From contig NZ_JAGIAG010000007.1 of assembly GCF_017744955.1 (NCBI RefSeq), positions 62,001-126,000 on the forward strand: DNA of 64,000 bases. Direction: 5' to 3'. The DNA comes from Dokdonella sp. GTDB taxonomy: Bacteria; Pseudomonadota; Gammaproteobacteria; Xanthomonadales; Rhodanobacteraceae. This document shows, in pieces, positions 54,759 through 63,205 of this stretch; position 1 is the stretch's first letter, and each line of letters starts with the position of its first letter. The notes below the pieces were generated by a model. It ran no database searches. It had not been told where the DNA came from and worked only from the letters and a program-made list of their open reading frames with translations. A program made the position numbers and the translations under genes.

Positions 54759-57224
54759 ATGACCGTCGCACCTTCCACGGCGAAGGACCCCATCGAGTAT
54801 CGCTTCGCCGACTTCCGCCTCGTCCCCGCGACGCGCGAGCTGTGGCGCGAAGGCGAGCGCAAGCACGTGCAGCCGCTGGTGTTCGACTGTCTGGTCTATC
54901 TGCTGGAACAGCGCACGCGCGTGGTCGGCCGCGACGAGCTGGCTTCGGCGGTGTGGGCCAAGGTCGACGTCGGCGACCAGCAGATCCGTCAGCTGGTGCT
55001 GCGCGCGCGCCAGGCGATCGACGACGACGCGAAGGAGCAGCGCGTCATCCGCACGGTGTCGGGCGGCGGCTATCGCTGGGTCATGGATGTGGAAATGGCT
55101 GCGTCGCGGGCCGACGAGGATTCGGCCGCCGTGGCGGTCGCCGATCAGCCCGTCCTCATCCAGCCGTCGCCCGCCCATCCGTCCGCCGCGGATCGCCCGG
55201 CGTCGGCATCCGCGGAACCGGCGCCGTCGCCGGTCGAAGCGGCGTACGCAACCACCGATGTTCGGCCGCGTCGCGGATCCTGGAAAACCCACGCCATTCT
55301 CGGCGCCGGGCTGCTCGGCCTCCTCGCCGTGCTGCTGCAGGCGTACGTCCGTCGGGACGCAGCGGTTCGGGTGTCCGCGTCGGCCGCCTCGCGGCAAGCC
55401 GTGGTCGTGCTGCCGCTCGAAGTCGACGCGCCGTCGGAAGGCGATTGGGTGCGCCTGGGCGCGATGGACCTGATCGCGCAGCGGATGCGCGGCGCCGGCA
55501 TGCCGGTATCGCCGAGCGACGGCGTGGTCTCGGCCGTGCACGCCGTCGGCGAGCCGGCCGATCCGAAGAACGAGGAGAAGCTGCGCGAAACGCTCGGCGC
55601 GGCGATGCTGGTGCAGGGTTCGGCGGTCAAGTCGTCGGCCGGATGGAAAGTCGAGCTGGTCGCCACGGGAGCGGACGCCACGCGGCATACCGTCGAGACC
55701 GAGCGCCCCGAGGCGGTCGACGCGGCGCGGCAGGCGACCGACATGCTGCTGGCCACGCTGGGCCGATCGCCGGCGCCGAATTCGGCGGACGAACGAAGCC
55801 CCCTGCAGACCTTGTTGCAGCGGGCGAGGGCGGCCCTGCTCGCCAACCAGCTCGATACCGCGCGCTCGATCCTGGCCGGGGCGCCGCAATCGATGCAGTC
55901 CGATCCGAGCCTGCGCATGACGCTGGCGCAGATCGAGCAGCGCGCGGGCAGGCACGACGCGGCGCGGGCATCGCTGACGGCGCTGCTCGCCGATCCGGCG
56001 TTGCAGGCGTCGCCGTCCCTGCGCGCACGCGCGCTGACGCTGCTCGGCTTCATCGACATGGGAGAGCGCAACGATTGCGTCGGCGGCGAGCGCAACTTCG
56101 ACGCCGCGGTGTCGGCGCTGTCGGATCAGCCGACCGCTCTCGAGGCGGGAGACGCCTTGTCCGCGCGCGGCGCCGCGCGCGCCTGCCTGAACCGGATGGA
56201 CGAGGCGATCACCGATCTCAGCATGGCCGGCCCGATCCTGGACGCGGCCGGCGATCGGATCGGGCTGGCCAATCTGAACAACCGTTTCGGTTTGCTGGAG
56301 AAGTATCGTCGCCGTCCTGCCGAGGCCGTTCCGTATCTGCAGTCGGCCAGCGCGATCCATCAGTCGTTCGGCGCGATCGGCGGTCTCGCCGCCGACCTCG
56401 CGCAGCTGTGCATGGTGCAGGCCGAGCTTCTGCAGTGGAGCGACGCCCTGGCGAGCAGCGAACGCCTGTGGGCGCTGCGCTCGCGCGTCGACGATGCCGG
56501 CCGGCTCTACGCGATGGCCGGACTGCGCGCCTACGCCCTGATCGGCGCCGGCCGGCACGCCGAAGCGGCGGAGCTGCTGCGCAGCACCGAGGCGGCCAAG
56601 CCGGACGTGCGCGGCGCACTCACCTTGACGTTCCACCAGGCCGGGGCGCTGCTGGCCTGGCGCCGCGGCGACGCGCAGCGGACGATCGCGGAGATCGACA
56701 CGGCCTGGACGCTGCTGCCGCCGTCGCAGATGAGCGACGACGAAGACCTCTCCACGATCCTGTTGCGCCAGCGCGCGTCGATCGCGCTGGGCCAGCCGTC
56801 GCAAGGCGACGTCGACCTGGGTTCGCTGCGAGCGGAGAGTCCGAGCGACGGCGGCTCCCCGCCGGTGCTGCTGGTCGCGCGGGCCGAATGGGCGGCGCAA
56901 CGGGGGCAGGCCGCCGAGGCCGAGGCGGCCTTCCGCCAGGCGATGGCCGCGGCCGAGGCGCATGCCGTGCCGGCCAATGTGGTGCTGGCGGCGGATGCCT
57001 ACGCGCGCTGGCTGCTCGCCCGGCAGCGGCCGGAGGACGCGCGCGGCGTCGCCGGCCGGATCGTGCAATGGGCCGATCGCGACTACGACAGCGCCGTGCT
57101 GCAGGTGGCCGTGTTGCACGCGTTGGCGCAATCGGACGCCTGGGCGCGGGCGCTCAAGCGCGCGCAGGCCCTCGCCGGCGAGCGCCAGATTCCCGCCGAG
57201 CTGCTGCAGGCGCCGGCTTCCTAG
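54759..57224 (+). CDS. Membrane-anchored winged-helix (OmpR/PhoB, CadC-like) regulator with TPR sensor domain
   Basis: Protein of 821 residues. Residues about 12-105 form an OmpR/PhoB-type winged helix (YRFADFRLVPATRELWREGERKHVQPLVFDCLVYLLEQRTRVVGRDELASAVW...QQIRQLVLRARQAIDDD...VIRTVSGGGYRWV). A Pro/Ala-rich linker and one membrane helix (about 178-198, ILGAGLLGLLAVLLQAYV) follow. The periplasmic part begins with a CadC-type alpha/beta segment (QAVVVLPLEVDAPSEGDWVRLGAMDLIAQRMRGAGMPV) and continues as TPR-like repeats to the end. No receiver domain, so it is a one-component transmembrane activator. CAGGAA lies a few bases before the ATG. The next gene, 279 bases on, has tandem 11-bp repeats upstream that suit this DNA-binding domain. 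Confidence 0.85.
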   Translation: MTVAPSTAKDPIEYRFADFRLVPATRELWREGERKHVQPLVFDCLVYLLEQRTRVVGRDELASAVWAKVDVGDQQIRQLVLRARQAIDDDAKEQRVIRTVSGGGYRWVMDVEMAASRADEDSAAVAVADQPVLIQPSPAHPSAADRPASASAEPAPSPVEAAYATTDVRPRRGSWKTHAILGAGLLGLLAVLLQAYVRRDAAVRVSASAASRQAVVVLPLEVDAPSEGDWVRLGAMDLIAQRMRGAGMPVSPSDGVVSAVHAVGEPADPKNEEKLRETLGAAMLVQGSAVKSSAGWKVELVATGADATRHTVETERPEAVDAARQATDMLLATLGRSPAPNSADERSPLQTLLQRARAALLANQLDTARSILAGAPQSMQSDPSLRMTLAQIEQRAGRHDAARASLTALLADPALQASPSLRARALTLLGFIDMGERNDCVGGERNFDAAVSALSDQPTALEAGDALSARGAARACLNRMDEAITDLSMAGPILDAAGDRIGLANLNNRFGLLEKYRRRPAEAVPYLQSASAIHQSFGAIGGLAADLAQLCMVQAELLQWSDALASSERLWALRSRVDDAGRLYAMAGLRAYALIGAGRHAEAAELLRSTEAAKPDVRGALTLTFHQAGALLAWRRGDAQRTIAEIDTAWTLLPPSQMSDDEDLSTILLRQRASIALGQPSQGDVDLGSLRAESPSDGGSPPVLLVARAEWAAQRGQAAEAEAAFRQAMAAAEAHAVPANVVLAADAYARWLLARQRPEDARGVAGRIVQWADRDYDSAVLQVAVLHALAQSDAWARALKRAQALAGERQIPAELLQAPAS

Positions 57225-57320
57225 CCGTTCGATTCGTTCGCTTTTTGCCGCCTGCGGCGATCGGCCGGATTCGGCGGCCGCGGACGCTGGGCATGCTCGC
57301 GCAGCGCCGCCGCTACGCCG

Positions 57321-57363
57321 CGGTGACGCCCTGGTGACGCCGTGCAACGCCGCGGTGACCCGA
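57321..57363 (+). promoter_or_regulatory. Tandem 11-bp direct repeats upstream of the Delta-60-repeat protein
   Basis: Units read CGGTGACGCCC (57321), TGGTGACGCCG (57332), a degenerate 10-base TGCAACGCCG (57343) and CGGTGACCCGA (57353). GGTGAC therefore recurs at 57322, 57333 and 57354, 11 and 21 bases apart, on one face of the helix. Direct repeats of 11 bp are the binding geometry of PhoB/OmpR winged helices, and the gene just upstream encodes one. The array is 141 bases before the next start codon. Confidence 0.5.
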
Positions 57364-57503
57364 TCGACACCGTGCTGTCGCACAGTCGGCCGGCTGGTGC
57401 CCCTGTGCGATGGACAGACGCCGGAGCGGCGAGGTGCCGTATCCGCGCAGCCGGTCGCCGAAGGGGGAGGGCAGCAAGCCAGACCATACGCACGGGGAGT
57501 CCA

Positions 57504-60500
57504 GTGAACGTCCTATCCGAAACATTCCGTCGGCCGCAGCACGGCGGCACGACCACGCCATTCACGCGGCGCCTGCGCGAATCCGCACGCGCTGCCCCCG
57601 TCCTCGCCGCGCTGTTCGCGCTGCTGCTGGGCCTCGGCGCCGGGCAGGCGCGTGCGCAGGGCATTCTCGACACGAGTTTCGTTCCGCCGGAGCACTGGGC
57701 GGCGTGGGATCCGGGTGTCGACGCGCTGGCGATCCAGCCCGACGGCAAGGTCGTCGTTTCCGCCGGCAACACCGTGGTGCGCCTGAGCGCCGACGGTTCG
57801 CTCGACGCCTCGTTCGCGCGGGTTTCGCTCGACGGCAGCGCCTCGCGAGTGCTGCTGCTGCCGGACGGGAAGGTCCTGATCGCCGGCGCGTTCTCGACGG
57901 TGAACGACCAGGCTGCGCCGGCACTCGTCCGCCTCGGTGCCGATGGCCGCCTGGACGCGAGCTTCGTCGCGGCGCCGACGTCCGGTTCCATCCTCGGGTT
58001 GGCGTTGCAGCCCGACGGCAAGCTCCTGATCGCGGGCCGGTTCGACAGCGTCGGCGGCGCGGCGGCGACCAGCTGTGTCGCGCGCTTGCAGGCGAACGGT
58101 TCGGTCGACGCGACGTTCGCGAGCCCGATTTCCGCGTCGTTCAACTGCGGCATCGCCGTCGTCGCTCTGCGCGCGGACGGCAAGATCCTGTTCGGCGGGG
58201 CGTTTCCGTTTCCGACGGCGGACGATCCGATATCGACCCTGGTCCGTCTCAACCCCGACGGCTCGTTCGACGCCGACCTCAGCGCAAGCGCCGGTTTGGC
58301 CGACAACGTGAAAGTGCTCCACCCGCTGCCGGACGGACGCCTGCTGGCGGGCGGTCTGGACGGCAGCGTCGAGCGCGTGGTGCGCCTGAACGCCGACGAC
58401 AGCCGCGACACCGGCTTCGACGTCAGCGTCACCAACAACGGCGGCCGCGGCATGATCTTCAACGTGCTGGCGCAGCCGAACGGCAAGGTCGTGATCGCCG
58501 GCCTGTTCACCCACGTCAACGGCCAGCTGCGCAAGTATCTGGGGCGGGTCGACGCCGACGGCAGCGTCGATGCCGCGTTCAACACCGGCGGCGCGGGCAT
58601 CAACACCTACTACGTTTCGTCGCTGGCGGCGCAGCTCGACGGCCGCCTGCTGGTCGGCGGCACGTTCACGCTGGTCGACAACGCTGCGCGTGCCGGCCTG
58701 GCGCGCCTGCTGGTGCCGGATGCGGCGGTCGAACGGCTCGGCTTCGGCGCGACACCGGCGAGTCTGAGCTGGCAGCGCAGCGGCTCGGGCCCCGAACTGG
58801 ATCAGGTGCGCTTCGACTCCTCGATCGACGGCCAGACCTGGACCGCGCTGGGGCCGGCGCAATGGAACGCGGGAAGCTGGGAGTTGACGCCCGCATCGCC
58901 GCTGCCGGCGCAGGGGTCGCTGTGGCTGCGCGCCAGCGGCGCCGCCACTACCGGAGCAGGCCACTCGCAAGGAACGTTCAGCGGCTCGCAGCTGGCGTCG
59001 ACGCGGCAGATCCGCGCCACCGTCACGCCATCGGCCGGCAGCGGCGGCGGCATCGCTCCGGCCACGCCGCAGTTCGTCGTGACCGGCCAGCCGGCGAGCT
59101 TCACCCTCGTTCCGGATTCCGGTCAGCAGGTGCTCGGCGTCGGCGGCACCTGCCGCGGGCGCTTGAACGGGAACACCTACACGACCGAGCCGATCGATGC
59201 GGACTGCACGGTGGTGGCGAGCTTCACCTCGTCGGGCAACATCGTGGTGACGCCGAGCGCCGGCAGCGGCGGCGCGATCGCGCCGGCATCGCCGCAGGCA
59301 TTCGCCGCGGGAGCGCAGGCGAGTTTCACGCTGACGCCGCAGACCGGCCATGCCATCGCCGAGGTGGGAGGAAGTTGCGGCGGAAGTCTGGCGGGAACCG
59401 TCTTCACGACCTTGCCGCTCAGCGCCAACTGCAGCGTCGACGCCAGCTTCGCGATCACCAGGGTGACGGTCAGCGCGACGGCCAGCGGTGGCCACGGCAG
59501 CATCGCGCCGGCGCAGCAGACCTTGAACTACGGCGAAGCGGCCACGCTCAGCGTCGTCGCGGAGCCGGGCTACAACGCTTTCGTCAGCGGCTGCGGCGGT
59601 GCGCTGTCCGGCACCCTCTACACGACGGCGCCGCTGACCGGCGACTGCGCGGTACAGGCGAGTTTTCGGCCGTTCTCGGCCGAGCAGACCTCGGTGCAGC
59701 TCAAGCTGGCGCTCGAAGGCAGCAACGAGGACGTCTGCGCGGTCGGTACGCCGAGCCTGGCGGTGCGTCGCGGCGAGTCGCGGCGGATCAACCTCTGCGT
59801 GATGTTGAACAACCAGAGCGGCCGCGACCTGAACCAGAGAACGTTGATGCGCTCGGCCTTGCGCGACGACTTCAACGCCTACCAGCCGTGGTTCATCGCC
59901 CAAGGCGGCGTCCAGGGCAGCGTCGTCGACGGCGGCGGTTTCAGCAGCTTCTACGATCTCGGCACGGCGCGCGCGTCGACCGACGTCACCGTGACCTGGG
60001 TTGCGCACGACGCGTCCGCGTCCGTTCCCACCTACAGCTACGACGACGGCGCCGCCTTCGTTCCGCTCGACCTGTCCGCGATGCCGGCCGCGGTGAATCT
60101 CGGTCTGGAACGGCAGCACACGAGCAAGGGCGTGCATCTTCCGTTCGCGTTCAATTTCTTCGGCATTCCGACCGACGTCCTGTGCGTGAGCAACGACGGC
60201 GCGCTGATCGCCGAGAGCGAATTCTGCGAGACCACGTTCGGCGCCAGGACCAGCCTGCTGATCGCCCCCGCGCTGCGCAGCGCGGACGACGGCGGCTTCA
60301 CGGGCTACGAAGGCGGCGCGGTGCGCACCGCCGTGCTCGGCACGGCGCCCAACCGCCGCTTCGCGGTGGAATGGCGCGACAAGCGCATCGCCGGCGTGGA
60401 CGGCGGCGGCGTCACGTTCCAGGCCCTCGTCGACGAAGGCAGCGGCGCCATCACGTTCCAGTACGTGACGATGGCAGTCGGCGGCGCCGCGGACGACGGC

Positions 60501-61940
60501 GCCGGCGCGTTCGCCGGACTCACGCTCGGCTTCTACGATGCGCCGTTCGCCTATCCGGCCGGCGCCGTGCTGACCGGCGGCAAGGCCATCCGCTGGACGC
60601 CGAGCGCGCAGCCTTTCACGAGCGTAGCCACGGCGAGCGCGCACATCACCGTGCTGGCGCCGGAGATTTCGACGCAACCCTCGGCGGTGAACGCGCATGC
60701 GCCGCTGGGCGGCACCTCGACGGCCGTTCTGACGCTCGGCAACGCGGGCAACGAGACGCTGAACTGGACCTCGGCCGTCGGCGCGGGTGGCCGCGGCTTC
60801 CAGATCGCGCAGGCTCATGCTCCGCCGCTGGTGCAGGCGATGCCGGCGGCTTCCGCATCGGCGCAGCGCAGCGCGCCGGAAGCCGCCGCCGCGGATGCGC
60901 CGCAGGGATCGGCCGGCGTGCCCGCCTATGCGCACGCCTGGAACGGAATGGACAATTCGCGCCTGGTCTCTCTCGATGCCGCGAGCCCGACCTCGCTGGC
61001 AGCAGCCGCGAGCAGCGTCAGCGTCCTGGCGATCCATGCCGGCGGCTTCGTCGACGACGATTTCCGTCAGCTCTATGTGATCCAGAGCCCCGGCTGCGGC
61101 GATCCGGGCTGCTGGGACGGACTGCTTCAACGTCTGGACCCCGCCGTCGGCGACAGCAGCCGGACCGTCCTGTCCGGCATGGGTGCCGCGCCGGCGGCCG
61201 GCCAGAACTGGCGCGGAATGCGCTGGGACAGCCGCACCGGAACGCTGTTCGCGGTGGCTTCGGACGCGGTCGATCCAGGGCCGCCGTATCGCAGCGACCT
61301 GTACCGGATCGACCCCGTCACGGGATTGGCCGAACACGTGGCGAGGATCGACGACCTCGGCGTCGCCGGTACCGCGCTGGCCGACATCGCGATCGACAAC
61401 GACGGCAATCTCTACGGCGTGGAGATGACCGAGGACGTCCTCGTCGCGATCGACAAGACGACGGGACACCTACGGCCGATCGGCCCGACCGGTCTCGACG
61501 TGGGTTACTACAGTCTGCAGTCGACCGATTTCGACCGCTCCACCGGCGATCTCTACTACACGACCTGGACCAACGACTCGAGCGTCGGCCAGCAGATGTT
61601 CACGCTCGACAAGAACACCGGCGCGGCGACCTTGGTCGGCACGGTCGGCGACGGCCACAGCGGCCTGCGCATGCTGTCGATCGCGAAGGCCGGCAATGCC
61701 TGCGTCGGCGCGGACCAGGTGCCGTGGCTGTCGCTCGATCACGGCTCGGGCGTGGTCGCGCCGGCGCAGTCGGATGCGGTGGCGCTCCGCTTCGACGCGG
61801 CCGGCCTGCAGCCCGGCGTCCACCGCGCCAATGTGTGCATCGGCAGCGACACGCCGTACCGGGGACAGGTCACGGTGCCGGTGACGCTGACCGTCGGTGC
61901 GGCGGACGCGATCTTCGCCGACGGCTTCGAATCGCACTAG
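57504..61940 (+). CDS. Large secreted Delta-60-repeat protein ending in the IFADGFESH motif
   Basis: Protein of 1478 residues. The GTG start at 57504 is preceded by GGGGAG at 6 bases and gives a signal peptide (VLAALFALLLGLGAGQARAQ). About eight Delta-60 repeats (LALQPDGKLLIAGRFDSVGG, LLPDGKVLIAGAFSTVND) form a propeller at about 55-420. A beta-sandwich module follows, then three InlB-B/bacterial-repeat-like units (VTPSAGSGGAIAPASPQ...VGGSCGGSLAGTVFTTLPLSANCSVDASF) at about 505-730. Next come a region with YSYDDGAAFVPL...HLPFAFNFFGIPTDVLCVSNDGAL (nidogen-like), a BACON/ASH-like anchor segment, another propeller (VTGLAEHVARIDDLG...) and a final Ig-like unit. The extreme C-terminus ADAIFADGFESH repeats a motif seen twice in the first gene of the window. 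Exported; function unknown. Confidence 0.78.
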   Translation: MNVLSETFRRPQHGGTTTPFTRRLRESARAAPVLAALFALLLGLGAGQARAQGILDTSFVPPEHWAAWDPGVDALAIQPDGKVVVSAGNTVVRLSADGSLDASFARVSLDGSASRVLLLPDGKVLIAGAFSTVNDQAAPALVRLGADGRLDASFVAAPTSGSILGLALQPDGKLLIAGRFDSVGGAAATSCVARLQANGSVDATFASPISASFNCGIAVVALRADGKILFGGAFPFPTADDPISTLVRLNPDGSFDADLSASAGLADNVKVLHPLPDGRLLAGGLDGSVERVVRLNADDSRDTGFDVSVTNNGGRGMIFNVLAQPNGKVVIAGLFTHVNGQLRKYLGRVDADGSVDAAFNTGGAGINTYYVSSLAAQLDGRLLVGGTFTLVDNAARAGLARLLVPDAAVERLGFGATPASLSWQRSGSGPELDQVRFDSSIDGQTWTALGPAQWNAGSWELTPASPLPAQGSLWLRASGAATTGAGHSQGTFSGSQLASTRQIRATVTPSAGSGGGIAPATPQFVVTGQPASFTLVPDSGQQVLGVGGTCRGRLNGNTYTTEPIDADCTVVASFTSSGNIVVTPSAGSGGAIAPASPQAFAAGAQASFTLTPQTGHAIAEVGGSCGGSLAGTVFTTLPLSANCSVDASFAITRVTVSATASGGHGSIAPAQQTLNYGEAATLSVVAEPGYNAFVSGCGGALSGTLYTTAPLTGDCAVQASFRPFSAEQTSVQLKLALEGSNEDVCAVGTPSLAVRRGESRRINLCVMLNNQSGRDLNQRTLMRSALRDDFNAYQPWFIAQGGVQGSVVDGGGFSSFYDLGTARASTDVTVTWVAHDASASVPTYSYDDGAAFVPLDLSAMPAAVNLGLERQHTSKGVHLPFAFNFFGIPTDVLCVSNDGALIAESEFCETTFGARTSLLIAPALRSADDGGFTGYEGGAVRTAVLGTAPNRRFAVEWRDKRIAGVDGGGVTFQALVDEGSGAITFQYVTMAVGGAADDGAGAFAGLTLGFYDAPFAYPAGAVLTGGKAIRWTPSAQPFTSVATASAHITVLAPEISTQPSAVNAHAPLGGTSTAVLTLGNAGNETLNWTSAVGAGGRGFQIAQAHAPPLVQAMPAASASAQRSAPEAAAADAPQGSAGVPAYAHAWNGMDNSRLVSLDAASPTSLAAAASSVSVLAIHAGGFVDDDFRQLYVIQSPGCGDPGCWDGLLQRLDPAVGDSSRTVLSGMGAAPAAGQNWRGMRWDSRTGTLFAVASDAVDPGPPYRSDLYRIDPVTGLAEHVARIDDLGVAGTALADIAIDNDGNLYGVEMTEDVLVAIDKTTGHLRPIGPTGLDVGYYSLQSTDFDRSTGDLYYTTWTNDSSVGQQMFTLDKNTGAATLVGTVGDGHSGLRMLSIAKAGNACVGADQVPWLSLDHGSGVVAPAQSDAVALRFDAAGLQPGVHRANVCIGSDTPYRGQVTVPVTLTVGAADAIFADGFESH

Positions 61941-62046
61941 CGGCATCCGCGTGAGGGCACGTCGATTCCGGTCTTGCCGGCGCGACGTGCTCTCCCGATG
62001 TGCGTGCGCCACCCGTCGCATCGACGCGGATCGTTCCACGCCAACG

Positions 62047-62073
62047 AAAAAACCCCGCGAGCGCGGGGTTTTT
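62047..62073. terminator. Bidirectional intrinsic terminator
   Basis: Stem CCCCGC (62053-62058) and GCGGGG (62063-62068) around a GAGC loop, with six A before and five T after. It can end transcription of the large secreted protein on the plus strand and of the tRNA on the minus strand. Confidence 0.85.
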
Positions 62074-62087
62074 CGTGCGAAACCTGA

Positions 62088-62164
62088 TGGTGGCTATGGG
62101 TGGGCTCGAACCACCGACCTTGGCATTATGAGTGCCACGCTCTAACCGGCTGAGCTACATAGCC
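62088..62164 (-). tRNA. tRNA-Met (CAT anticodon), elongator type
   Basis: A 77-base cloverleaf on the minus strand. The acceptor stem GGCTATG pairs with CATAGCC and CCA is encoded. The D-loop holds AGCCGGTTAGA. The anticodon stem TGGCA/TGCCA encloses CTCATAA (anticodon CAT). The T-arm contains GGTTCGAGCC. The close match to the Escherichia coli elongator methionine tRNA, including the GGCTA acceptor, argues against tRNA-Ile2 with a modified CAT and against initiator tRNA. Confidence 0.93.
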
Positions 62165-62238
62165 ACGAGGGTCGCGTAGTTTAAGGACTCGGCGCGGCGG
62201 CGTAAACCGGGGGCGGCCCGGCGCCGGTTCCCGGCCGT

Positions 62239-62700
62239 TCAGCGCGGTTCGACGCGGATCGCGGTCTTGACCGAGTTGGCGATGAAGCAGCGCTCGTGCG
62301 CGGCTTCGTGCAGCGCGTCCGCCTCGGCCGCGCTCGGCGCGCGGCCGTCGGCGTAGTCGATGCGCGGGCGCAGCACGACCTCGGTGATCGCCTGCCGGCC
62401 CGGCGCGATGCGCGCCATCGTGCCGATCGCCTGGTCTTCGTAGCGGTCGACGACGAAGCCGCGGCCGGCGGCGAGCGACAGGAACCAGAGCATGTGGCAG
62501 CTGGAGATCGCGGCGACGAAGGCTTCCTCGGGATCGACGGCGGAAGGGTCCGACCACGGCGCGGCGACGACGTGCGGCGAGGGCGAGGCGGCCACCACGG
62601 CGCCGCCGTCGAAATGCCACTCGTGGCGGCGCGAATAGCGGCCCTGCGCGAAGTCCGCGTCGTCGCGCTGCCAGCGGACCGTCATCGTGTGGCTGCTCAT
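62239..62700 (-). CDS. OsmC/Ohr-family protein
   Basis: Protein of 153 residues with the two conserved cysteines of thiol peroxidases of this family: Cys68 in ISSCHMLWFLSLA and Cys138 in HERCFIANSVKT. Glu59 in DPEEAFVAA is in the usual place. The sequence resembles the OsmC-like subfamily (YgiV/YhfA type) rather than Ohr. Likely removes organic hydroperoxides in the cytoplasm. Monocistronic, next to the tRNA. Confidence 0.88.
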   Translation of the reverse strand: MSSHTMTVRWQRDDADFAQGRYSRRHEWHFDGGAVVAASPSPHVVAAPWSDPSAVDPEEAFVAAISSCHMLWFLSLAAGRGFVVDRYEDQAIGTMARIAPGRQAITEVVLRPRIDYADGRAPSAAEADALHEAAHERCFIANSVKTAIRVEPR

Positions 62701-62883
62701 CGCACTCGCTCTACTGGATCTGGGGGACGCATCCTACCGTCCCGACATCGCCGCGGCAGGGGCCATTCGCACGCCGGCTCGTGGAACCGCCGATTGGCTC
62801 CCGCGCCGACTCGCGCAGTGGCCGTTCCACGCCGGGCGGCGCGGCGCAATCCTGCACGCTCCGTGCCGGCGAGGACCTGGGCC

Positions 62884-63123
62884 ATGCTCGAACTGCGTAG
62901 CCATTGCGAATGCTGCGGAAAGGATCTCGCGCCCGACGCGACCGACGCGAGGATCTGCTCGTTCGAATGCACCTTCTGCGCGGCCTGCGTCGAGTCGCGG
63001 CTGGGCGGCGCCTGCCCGAACTGCGGCGGCGATCTGCAGGTCCGCCCGCGACGTTCCGCCGCGTTGCTGGACAAGTATCCGGCGGCGACGCAGCGGCGGC
63101 CGCTGGTCTGCGCCGGTTCCTGA
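62884..63123 (+). CDS. DUF1272 family small zinc-binding protein
   Basis: Protein of 79 residues with paired Cys motifs: CECCGKDL, ICSFECTFCAACV and GACPNCGGDL. This is the DUF1272 signature (MLELR..CE.C...L.P....A.ICS.ECTFC..C......CPNCGG.L). Probably binds one or two zinc ions; function unknown. Coding starts at the Met of MLELR; no strong ribosome binding site. Confidence 0.88.
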   Translation: MLELRSHCECCGKDLAPDATDARICSFECTFCAACVESRLGGACPNCGGDLQVRPRRSAALLDKYPAATQRRPLVCAGS

Positions 63124-63205
63124 TCCGCATCATCGCGGGCATTGCGCCCGCGCGGGGCTCCCGCTGTAATGGCGTGCTGCGAAAACCGCCGCCAAGGAGT
63201 TCCCG

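Noticed and set aside
53908..54771. 287-codon minus-strand frame between the sigma-factor and winged-helix genes
   Set aside because: Arg/Ala/Ser-rich sequence without codon bias or family resemblance; it overlaps the start of the real plus-strand gene.
57342..57503. Earlier start for the Delta-60-repeat protein
   Set aside because: The upstream frame runs through the 11-bp repeats and gives no signal peptide; GTG at 57504 has a good ribosome binding site and a signal peptide.
62088..62164. tRNA gene as an integration site for a mobile element
   Set aside because: No integrase, phage gene or repeated tRNA 3' end was seen in the flanking sequence.
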